In this document: piece by piece, positions 1 through 5,083 of the stretch
How the letters are laid out: every line of letters starts with the position of its first letter
Position numbering within the stretch: the first letter of the stretch is position 1
Assembly: GCA_003566395.1 (NCBI GenBank)
Contig: PXDL01000488.1
Coordinates: 1 to 5,083, forward strand
DNA: 5,083 bases
Direction: 5' to 3'
DNA from: Balneolia bacterium
GTDB lineage: Bacteria; Bacteroidota; Rhodothermia; Balneolales; Cyclonatronaceae
Notes under the pieces: model-generated
Databases searched by the model: none
What the model was told of the DNA's origin: nothing
What the model saw: the letters and a program-made list of their open reading frames with translations, nothing else
Translations under genes and position numbers: made by a program

Positions 1-2
1 AA

Positions 3-308
3 CCTTACCGTGATGCCGTCATGCAGTTTCTGGAAGACAACTACCTGCCCGATCTTCAGGAAAACATCATTGCCGAACACTACATCGATCCGATACACTT
101 TGAACAAGATCTCAACAGCTTCAAAGGCTCGGCGTTTTCGGTTGAGCCCCTGCTGACTCAATCGGCCTGGTTTCGCCCCCATAACCGAAGCGAGGAGTGT
201 GATAATCTCTACTTCGTTGGAGCCGGAACACATCCCGGAGCCGGACTTCCCGGCGTTCTTTCTTCATCTAAAATTGCCGAAAAACTGCTTACGGGAGAGA
301 TCGGGTAA
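3..308 (+). CDS. crtI: Phytoene desaturase (CrtI-type), C-terminal part only
   Basis: This is the 3' end of a carotenoid-pathway FAD-dependent desaturase; the start lies before the window. The frame is open from base 3 (PYRDAVMQFLED) to the TAA at 306-308, giving 101 residues, about a fifth of the usual ~490-510. The diagnostic C-terminal signature is present: AFSVEPLLTQSAWFRPHNR followed by LYFVGAGTHPGAGLPGVLSS (GAGTHPGAGLPG at bases 219-254), the segment that completes the FAD-binding fold in CrtI enzymes. Family members introduce double bonds into membrane-associated phytoene to give neurosporene or lycopene. The related desaturases and ketolases CrtD, CrtN and CrtO share this tail, so the exact step cannot be fixed from the fragment, but SxEPxLTQSAxFRPHNR favours CrtI itself. 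A VKGC-family membrane gene follows after 93 bases, not the crtB often found beside crtI; the upstream neighbour is not visible. Confidence 0.9.
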   Translation, partial: PYRDAVMQFLEDNYLPDLQENIIAEHYIDPIHFEQDLNSFKGSAFSVEPLLTQSAWFRPHNRSEECDNLYFVGAGTHPGAGLPGVLSSSKIAEKLLTGEIG

Positions 309-345
309 ACTAAACTCCGTCTGTCTTACTAAATCCCTGCGTGGG

Positions 346-369
346 GCCTGACAGGCTTACATATTTTTT
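346..369 (+). terminator. Possible weak terminator or operator after crtI
   Basis: GCCTG-A-CAGGC (346-356) is a perfect 5+1+5 inverted repeat, followed eight bases later by a run of six T (364-369). As RNA it could form only a very short stem (GCC/GGC around TGACA), so termination would be inefficient. It may instead be a protein-binding palindrome or chance. The rest of the 309-401 gap shows no gene and no convincing promoter. Confidence 0.25.
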
Positions 370-401
370 GTATATACATTTATCAACATGTTCAACTGCA
401 C

Positions 402-1865
402 ATGATGTTTATGTATATCCGAAAGTTCTTATCCAAACCGGTACATCCGGGCAGTCTGGCTCTTTTCAGGGTAATGTTCGGCCTGATTGTGCTATGGAAA
501 GCGTTGAAATACCTCACCCAAAGCTGGATTCCCTGGTTTTTTGAGTATCCGGATTTCAATTTCACCTACGGATTTTTTGAATGGGTTTCGCCCTTACCGC
601 TTCCTGTTCTCTATGTACTGTTCGGGCTTGCAGCTCTGTTTTCCGTATTTGTGATCCTCGGAATCTGGTACCGAATTTCCACGTCATTACTGCTCGTAAT
701 TCAGCTTTACTTTTTTCTGCTGGAACAGGCCCATTACCTCAACCACGAGTACCTCCTGCTGATCATCAATTTTCTGATGATTTTTCTACCGGCCGACCGG
801 CACTATACCCTGCGCAGCCTGTGGAGCACCGATGCCGAAAGTACGACAATTCCCTACTGGACAGTGCTTTTGCTTCAGGTTCAGATAGGTATAGTCTATT
901 TTTTTGGAGGCATTGCAAAGCTAAAACCCGACTGGCTCAGTGGCAGCCCCATGAATATCTGGCTCCCGGATGCGACGGATTTCCCGGTGATCGGCCACCT
1001 GTTCAATTATCAGGAAATTGCCCTGCTTTTCAGCTGGAGCGGGCTTTTGCTCGACCTTCTTGCCTTTCCGCTGCTAATGATTCGCCGCACCCGTCCGTGG
1101 ATGGCGATGGCGCTAATACTTTTTCATTTAACAAACGACCGGCTGTTTCATATCGGGATATTTCCCTGGTTTATGATTGGCGCTCTGCTAATCTACCTTC
1201 CGGCCTCGTGGCCCGGACAGTTGTTACACCGGCTTCGTAACGGTGGCAGGCATCTCCGCCTTAAATACCTCGCTCTTGCTCTCTTCGGCGCTGCTTCTTC
1301 ACTTATTTTCCATGAAGCTTTCAGTGTTTTCCCTGTACTGATTTCCGCCCTCGGATTTGTACTCGTAGGCTGGGACCTCGCCGAGCGTCCGGATTGGAAA
1401 CATTCAACCTCTGCTCGATCTACATCTCCGGCGATGAGCAACGCCACCCTTTACCTGCTCACGGTTTGGTTACTGATTCAGACAATTGTTCCGGTCAGGC
1501 ATTTTTTCATTCCCGGAAACCCGAGCTGGACGGAGGAGGGACACCGCTTTTCATGGCAGATGATGCTGCGAACCAAAGAGTGCCACGACCAGTTTTACAC
1601 CTGGGACTTCGAAGAGGAAGTTCTTGTACCCATCCCCCGAGGAAAAAAACTCTGGGAGTGGCAGCACAACGTAATGGTATCCCGCCCGAATATGATCATA
1701 CAGTATGCACGTGTACTGAGTGAAGCCTATGATAACCGGCCCATTTTCGCCGATATAGAATGCTCCCTCAACGGAGCCGAGCCTCGCCGGCTTCTGGTAC
1801 GAACTACCGACCTCACCAGAGTAACGTTTCACGACTACCGCCCGAACGACTGGATTTACCGGTGA
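402..1865 (+). CDS. Vitamin K-dependent gamma-carboxylase family (HTTM domain) membrane protein
   Basis: This 487-residue protein has about nine to eleven hydrophobic segments (for example 19-37, 65-90, 94-108, 116-130, 152-170, 205-227, 251-267, 287-303, 309-324, 348-364) and a soluble C-terminal end of about 120 residues. It matches the VKGC/HTTM family throughout: PGSLALFRVMFG near the N terminus, LNHEYL (H115), YFFGGIAKLKPDWL (K173), DRLFHIGIFPWFM, then PVRHFFIPGNPSWTEEGHRFSW (364-385) and PNMIIQYA (429-436). By eye, H115 and K173 align with human GGCX His160 and Lys218, the latter being the catalytic base. The human enzyme (758 residues) uses reduced vitamin K, O2 and CO2 to carboxylate glutamates; this one lacks the long C-terminal lumenal part. 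Bacterial homologues have no established general role, and at least one (Leptospira) is reported to have epoxidase but not carboxylase activity, so the reaction here is unknown. ATG 402 is preferred, with 405 and 411 also possible; no Shine-Dalgarno is seen. Co-transcription with crtI is plausible. Confidence 0.88.
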   Translation: MMFMYIRKFLSKPVHPGSLALFRVMFGLIVLWKALKYLTQSWIPWFFEYPDFNFTYGFFEWVSPLPLPVLYVLFGLAALFSVFVILGIWYRISTSLLLVIQLYFFLLEQAHYLNHEYLLLIINFLMIFLPADRHYTLRSLWSTDAESTTIPYWTVLLLQVQIGIVYFFGGIAKLKPDWLSGSPMNIWLPDATDFPVIGHLFNYQEIALLFSWSGLLLDLLAFPLLMIRRTRPWMAMALILFHLTNDRLFHIGIFPWFMIGALLIYLPASWPGQLLHRLRNGGRHLRLKYLALALFGAASSLIFHEAFSVFPVLISALGFVLVGWDLAERPDWKHSTSARSTSPAMSNATLYLLTVWLLIQTIVPVRHFFIPGNPSWTEEGHRFSWQMMLRTKECHDQFYTWDFEEEVLVPIPRGKKLWEWQHNVMVSRPNMIIQYARVLSEAYDNRPIFADIECSLNGAEPRRLLVRTTDLTRVTFHDYRPNDWIYR

Positions 1866-1872
1866 CGGAGAT

Positions 1873-1893
1873 ACCGTTACAAAAGTAACCGGT
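1873..1893 (+). repeat. Imperfect hairpin just after the VKGC-family stop codon
   Basis: ACCGTTAC-AAAA-GTAACCGGT forms a stem of five perfect pairs (GTTAC/GTAAC) closed by an AAAA loop and extended by ACC/GGT across a single bulged base. It starts seven bases after the stop. No T tract follows, so it is a poor intrinsic terminator; it could protect the 3' end of the message or be incidental. Confidence 0.35.
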
Positions 1894-1935
1894 CCAACTA
1901 TTCACAGAACGAACTTTCCCCATTTCTGCCTGCCA

Positions 1936-1966
1936 TTCGGCTCATTGCAATCGCATTTTTCGGCTC
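1936..1966 (+). repeat. Direct repeat TTCGGCTC, 23-base period
   Basis: The octamer TTCGGCTC occurs at 1936-1943 and again at 1959-1966. Both copies are complementary to the GAGCCG at 1976-1981, so two mutually exclusive pairings are possible, with a 9-base or a 32-base loop. The period is about two helical turns, which would suit a regulator bound on one face of the DNA, although two octamers could also recur by chance. Confidence 0.3.
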
Positions 1967-1981
1967 CACTTCGCCGAGCCG
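1961..1981. promoter_or_regulatory. Inverted repeat CGGCTC-N9-GAGCCG, candidate operator
   Basis: Two perfect 6-base arms (1961-1966 and 1976-1981) flank a 9-base spacer. The T run lies before the stem and not after it, so it is not a normal + strand terminator. The right arm falls 15 bases upstream of the -7 box at 1997, where the -33 promoter element would be expected, so a protein bound here could block or replace -33 recognition. This is inferred from position only. Confidence 0.35.
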
Positions 1982-1996
1982 GTCTATTCAAACCGA

Positions 1997-2004
1997 TAAC
2001 TTTG
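1997..2004 (+). promoter_or_regulatory. Bacteroidota-type -7 promoter box for the secreted-protein gene
   Basis: TAACTTTG matches the Bacteroidota -7 consensus TAnnTTTG at every fixed position. No TTG or TTTG is present at the usual distance upstream, so the -33 half is missing or replaced by the inverted repeat at 1961-1981. Transcription from here would begin near 2010 and give a leader of about 140 bases that contains the hairpin at 2058-2086. An 8-base pattern with two free positions can occur by chance, but this is the only perfect match I saw in the intergenic region. Confidence 0.45.
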
Positions 2005-2057
2005 AGACTCTTTAAAAACTTAATACGCAACATATATAAAGATAAATGTTAACCTGC

Positions 2058-2086
2058 AAGCCTATAAGTTTATCTGCTTATAGCTT
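2058..2086 (+). repeat. AT-rich hairpin in the putative leader
   Basis: CTATAAG (2062-2068) and CTTATAG (2077-2083) are perfectly complementary across an 8-base loop (TTTATCTG). Allowing one bulged C at 2062, the stem becomes AAGC+TATAAG against CTTATA+GCTT, which is ten pairs. It lies about 65 bases before the start codon. It could be an mRNA leader structure, an operator, or a weak terminator for the upstream genes, since TCTCTTTT follows at 2090-2097. The stem is AT-rich and of modest stability. Confidence 0.4.
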
Positions 2087-2152
2087 AAGTCTCTTTTAAA
2101 TGGAAATTATCCCCTTCACTCAACAAAATCTATTGAACAAATTGCTCAAGCT

Positions 2153-4990
2153 ATGGTACTCCGTTATTGTTTAAAACCCGTTTTGATTAGTCTATTGATG
2201 TGCCTTTCCATGCTTATACCCCAACACAGTTTTGCTCAGGAGCCGGGCGAGCTGCTCTGGGAATTTGTGATGGAAAATAATGTAGAATACAATTCTCCCA
2301 CCGTACTCGATGGAACAGCCTATATTGCAGATCGGAATTCGGTATTTGCAGTCGATATCGATACCGGACAAGAAATATGGTCGGTTGAAATTACAGAAAA
2401 CACCACCATTAACGATAGTCCGCAGGTTGTAGATGAAGTCTTGTACATTGCAGATCAAAGAAGAAACATTTACGCCATAGACATACATAGCGGCCAAATT
2501 CTGTGGACCAGGGATGATGAAGCCGCAACATCTAACAGCCGCGCGCAAACCACGGTTTATGGTGATCGGATTTTTGTTACAACAGGTGCGGATACCAATT
2601 TGAACAATGGCTGGATCAGAGCGCTAAGTACTTCTGATGGTGAGATGCTTTGGGAGTATGAAACCGTTAATCCCGTGAGAGGAAGCCATCCCGTTTATGC
2701 AGACGGCATCGTTTATGCAGGTGATTTCATCGGCAAAATTTATGCCATCAACGCAGAAACCGGTGAGGAGGAATGGACTTTTGACGGTTCACATACAAGA
2801 GTCAACAGCACACCAACCGTCCATGAAGGCGTTGTATATGCCGCTATAAGCCAGGTACTGCCCGATGACGGAAGTTCTGATTTCCCCGTGTATGATGCTT
2901 ATTTGTATGCCCTTGACGCGGGTACGGGCGAGCAAGTTTGGTCGGAACCGCTTGTTGAATACGTTGACGCTGCAGGTGTATTCTCTTCCCCAACCATCAT
3001 AGACAACCGGTTGTTCATCGGGTTGGATGCGAACATGGTGGCGGTGGATACCCAAAACGGAGACATTCTTTGGTCGTATGAAACAGATGCCAGAATAGAC
3101 TCTTCTCCGACCATTGCCGACGAAGTCCTCTTTTTCGCAAGCAGAGACTCCTACATCTACGCTCTGGATGCTTCCAACGGCAGCAAACTTTGGGAGCTGG
3201 AAACGCCCTACATCGCACGATCATCACCCGTTGTGGTTGACGGTGTGCTTTATATCGGTGCTGATCGTTTAGATTTAGGTGATCCCGATGATGATTTTCC
3301 GGATGATGAAATTGAAGGTTATCTGTATGCCGTTGAGTCAGGTGTGGACGGCCACAGTGAAGGAAGCCGGATTGAGCTTGCGGTTATCAATCACCACTTC
3401 GGGCTACAGCCGTTCTTTGGTTTGGAAGTAGTTTCCACCAACTCCCCCGTAGATGAAGGAGATGCAGTGGAAATAGTTGTCGCCGTCCGTAATTCCGGTC
3501 TTGAAGCAACCCAGACCATCACCCTGAAAGATTTTGACGGGGAAATTGTAGATCAGCAAGAGGTTACCGGTGGACGGAATGAAACGGTTGAGATCACCCT
3601 TGGCTGGAATACATCCACCGGTGATGCTTCCTATGGAGAGGTTACCATAAGCAGTGAAGACCGTTCGGTAACCGAAACCATAGCCATCATGCAGCATCAT
3701 ACCATTATGGGCTGCGAGGATATCACCATACCCGGCTATTATACCATGAATAACTCGGTGGGGGTAAACGATACCTGCATCACAATTACAAGCAGCTTTG
3801 TAGAGCTGGACGGAAATATGGAAGAAATCAGACAGCTTTCAAATCCCCAGGCAAGCGGCATCTTCATAGACGGCGGCGAGGAGGGAATACGTAATGTTTC
3901 CGTTAAAAACTATGTCATCAGGGAGTTTCAGGTCGGAGCAATTAATAATGGCGCTATCACCATTAATAATCTTGACGGAGGAACCTTCTCAAACCTGAAG
4001 CTGCGTGAAAACCACTGGGGAATCCAGGGTACCGACGTAACCAATATTACTATTGAAGACAATGAATTTGATGATAACAACTGGTACGGAGTATATCTTG
4101 ATGATTCCACCCATAATGAGATTCTGAATAATGAAATCAACGATACCTTCTACGGAGTTTTGATTTATGAAGGAAGCGATAACACACTGGTGAAGGACAA
4201 TTATTTCCATAGTAATGCCTTCGGTGTGGTTGTACAGACCTCAAGCGATGTGCAGCTTGTTAACAACAAATCGTTTGACAACACCTTCAACGCAGAACTC
4301 GGTGACGTGTTTGTTTGGCAGGGCTCATATGATGTGTTTGTCGACCACATGAACGCAGGAATAACCGGTGAGTCTGACTTCACCATTTCTTATAAGGCCG
4401 ACTATATTGAATTTCAGGCAGTTGGCGTTCCCTCTGCGCCCCACCCCGAACTCGTTTCGCTGTCGAAATATTTTGAGGTGCGCATAGACAACTGGGAAGG
4501 TATGCTTGATATCGATATCCATTATGATGCATCAGACTATGCAGAACTCGACCTCCAGACACTCGGGCTCTGGCGTTATGACCCCGATTCAGGTGACGAA
4601 CCCTGGACAGTAGTTGAAGAGGTCTCGGTAACCGAAACGGAGATAACCGCCACTCTCTATGAAAGTGGTGTTTACGGAGTATTCAGCGGTGAAGCCGTAG
4701 TATCCACAGGTCCGGAAGAAAGGCCGATTACGTTCGAGCTGAAGCAAAACTACCCGAATCCGTTCAACCCGACCACCACCATAGAATACGCCCTGCCCGA
4801 AGCCTCGGAAGTACGGCTTCACGTATATAATGTGCTTGGACGCAGAGTCGCAACGCTGGTTAGTGATCACCAGCCGGCCGGCGTACACCAGGCCACTTTC
4901 GATGCGGCAGCCCTGGCCAGCGGTGTCTATTTTTACCGCATTGAAACCGGCAACCATACCGAAACCCGACAGATGATGCTTATCAAATAG
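2153..4990 (+). CDS. Secreted multidomain protein: PQQ-like propeller, CARDB-like, NosD-like beta-helix, T9SS sorting tail
   Basis: The protein has 945 residues. A Sec signal peptide (1-28; hydrophobic core 10-22, cleavage predicted at SFA|QE) precedes an eight-bladed PQQ-like/BamB-like propeller. Its blade motifs (YAxDxxTGxxxW) give docking tryptophans at 36, 76, 118, 167, 208, 263, 307 and 347; the N-terminal GELLW strand probably closes the ring with the last blade (YLYAVES, 390-396). Residues ~420-512 resemble a CARDB Ig-like domain (SPVDEGDAVEIVVAVRNSG). Residues ~518-760 form a NosD-like right-handed beta-helix that opens with a GCEDITIPGYYTM cap; regular rungs begin at G623, G646, G668 and G691. 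A beta-sandwich-like domain (~764-846) follows. The C terminus (~862-945; QNYPNPFNPTT at 865-875, then YNVLGRRVATL and GVYFYRIETG) is a type IX secretion sorting tail, which directs export across the outer membrane and is normally cleaved. No catalytic motif is seen; surface binding, adhesion or a structural role is inferred. The protein is acidic and the mature part has only two cysteines (521, 542). No lipobox is present. Confidence 0.9.
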   Translation: MVLRYCLKPVLISLLMCLSMLIPQHSFAQEPGELLWEFVMENNVEYNSPTVLDGTAYIADRNSVFAVDIDTGQEIWSVEITENTTINDSPQVVDEVLYIADQRRNIYAIDIHSGQILWTRDDEAATSNSRAQTTVYGDRIFVTTGADTNLNNGWIRALSTSDGEMLWEYETVNPVRGSHPVYADGIVYAGDFIGKIYAINAETGEEEWTFDGSHTRVNSTPTVHEGVVYAAISQVLPDDGSSDFPVYDAYLYALDAGTGEQVWSEPLVEYVDAAGVFSSPTIIDNRLFIGLDANMVAVDTQNGDILWSYETDARIDSSPTIADEVLFFASRDSYIYALDASNGSKLWELETPYIARSSPVVVDGVLYIGADRLDLGDPDDDFPDDEIEGYLYAVESGVDGHSEGSRIELAVINHHFGLQPFFGLEVVSTNSPVDEGDAVEIVVAVRNSGLEATQTITLKDFDGEIVDQQEVTGGRNETVEITLGWNTSTGDASYGEVTISSEDRSVTETIAIMQHHTIMGCEDITIPGYYTMNNSVGVNDTCITITSSFVELDGNMEEIRQLSNPQASGIFIDGGEEGIRNVSVKNYVIREFQVGAINNGAITINNLDGGTFSNLKLRENHWGIQGTDVTNITIEDNEFDDNNWYGVYLDDSTHNEILNNEINDTFYGVLIYEGSDNTLVKDNYFHSNAFGVVVQTSSDVQLVNNKSFDNTFNAELGDVFVWQGSYDVFVDHMNAGITGESDFTISYKADYIEFQAVGVPSAPHPELVSLSKYFEVRIDNWEGMLDIDIHYDASDYAELDLQTLGLWRYDPDSGDEPWTVVEEVSVTETEITATLYESGVYGVFSGEAVVSTGPEERPITFELKQNYPNPFNPTTTIEYALPEASEVRLHVYNVLGRRVATLVSDHQPAGVHQATFDAAALASGVYFYRIETGNHTETRQMMLIK

Positions 4991-5011
4991 AAGGCTTTGC
5001 TAAACCTTCTA
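4988..5011 (+). terminator. Hairpin overlapping the stop codon, possible terminator
   Basis: TAGAAGG (4988-4994) pairs perfectly with CCTTCTA (5005-5011) around a 10-base loop that could add two more T-A pairs after one mismatch. The 5' arm includes the whole TAG stop codon of the secreted-protein gene. No T tract follows on the + strand, so it would not be a textbook intrinsic terminator; transcript-end protection is an alternative. In the reverse direction the bases after the stem are TTTGATA, also a weak T tract. Confidence 0.4.
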
Positions 5012-5083
5012 ACATCACGGAATCACTGTTGTCCGGGGAAACTGATTCTTACTGTATCCGTTGGCAGCATGTTTTTGTCCCGC
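5012..5083. other. Unassigned end of window
   Basis: These 72 bases are too short to assign. On the + strand an ATG at 5069 opens MFLSR at the window edge. On the - strand one frame is open from the edge to a TGA at 5023-5025 (ending RISFPGQQ) and another to a TGA at 5015-5017. Any of these could be the edge of a neighbouring gene, and none can be supported from this window. Confidence 0.3.

Larger units (their letters stand above)
1866..2152. other. 287-base intergenic region with regulatory-looking structure
   Basis: No credible gene is seen on either strand. The first half is mixed in composition and carries two GC-containing inverted repeats. From about 1985 onward it is AT-rich and contains a Bacteroidota-type -7 box and an AT-rich hairpin before the start of the large secreted-protein gene. 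The bases just before ATG 2153 (CAAATTGCTCAAGCT) contain no Shine-Dalgarno, in keeping with the leader style of Bacteroidota. The region separates the crtI/VKGC pair from the next transcription unit. Confidence 0.7.

Noticed and set aside
375..382. TACATTTA as a -7 promoter box for the VKGC-family gene
   Set aside because: It matches TAnnTTTG at all fixed positions but the last, has no -33 partner, and lies in AT-rich sequence where such near matches are frequent.
388..405. Five-codon ORF (MFNCT) whose TGA overlaps the ATGATG start of the VKGC-family gene
   Set aside because: It resembles a leader peptide with translational coupling, but it is tiny, has no ribosome binding site and no regulatory residue bias, so chance is the simpler explanation.
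1193..1832. Minus-strand open frames of 84-93 codons inside the VKGC-family gene
   Set aside because: They lie opposite a strongly conserved coding frame and their translations show no recognisable family or membrane/secretion pattern.
2192..2236. Lipoprotein signal in the secreted protein (Cys17 in LLMC)
   Set aside because: The residue before the cysteine is Met, where a lipobox needs Gly, Ala or Ser. A normal signal peptidase I site (SFA|QE) follows, and the T9SS tail argues against lipid anchoring.
2237..3340. PQQ-dependent dehydrogenase
   Set aside because: The repeats are of the PQQ-like propeller type, but the cofactor-binding and catalytic features of quinoprotein dehydrogenases (vicinal cysteines, catalytic Asp in context) are absent. 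The mature protein has only two cysteines, both outside the propeller.
4589..4957. A 122-codon minus-strand open frame opposite the T9SS tail
   Set aside because: The plus-strand frame here encodes a textbook sorting domain; the antisense translation shows no family features.
1..5083. Mobile element, CRISPR array, tRNA or rRNA
   Set aside because: No transposase motif, terminal inverted repeats, regularly spaced repeats or RNA gene signatures were seen on either strand.

Overview
The window looks like a chromosomal piece of a pigmented, probably salt-adapted member of the Bacteroidota/Rhodothermota group, with Balneolales or a similar lineage as the best guess. Three observations support this. 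The large exported protein ends in a type IX secretion sorting tail of the QNYPNPFNPTTTIEY type, which is common in Balneolales, Rhodothermales and Ignavibacteria. A Bacteroidota-style -7 promoter box (TAACTTTG) lies upstream of it, and neither complete gene has a Shine-Dalgarno sequence. The exported protein is also strongly acidic. The taxonomic placement is inferred from these features and was not tested by a search.

Layout, all genes on the + strand. Positions 3-308 hold the last 101 codons of a CrtI-type phytoene desaturase (carotenoid synthesis). A 93-base gap follows, containing a short inverted repeat and a T run. Positions 402-1865 encode a complete 487-residue multipass membrane protein of the vitamin K-dependent gamma-carboxylase (VKGC/HTTM) family. 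It keeps a His and a Lys that align by eye with catalytic residues of the human enzyme. Positions 1866-2152 are a 287-base non-coding region with several inverted repeats and the -7 box. Positions 2153-4990 encode a 945-residue secreted mosaic: signal peptide, eight-bladed PQQ-like propeller, CARDB-like Ig domain, NosD-like right-handed beta-helix, a small domain resembling ones in archaeal surface proteins, and a T9SS tail. A hairpin overlaps its stop codon, and the last ~70 bases cannot be assigned.

How the genes relate: crtI and the VKGC homologue are co-directional and close enough to be co-transcribed. Both involve isoprenoid chemistry (carotenoid; quinone), but a functional link is speculative. 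The large secreted protein has its own promoter-like region and is probably a separate transcription unit. Its layout suggests a cell-surface or released binding or structural protein, with no visible enzyme active site. I found no mobile element, CRISPR array, tRNA or rRNA. The points most worth following up are the mosaic secreted protein and the bacterial VKGC homologue with retained catalytic residues.
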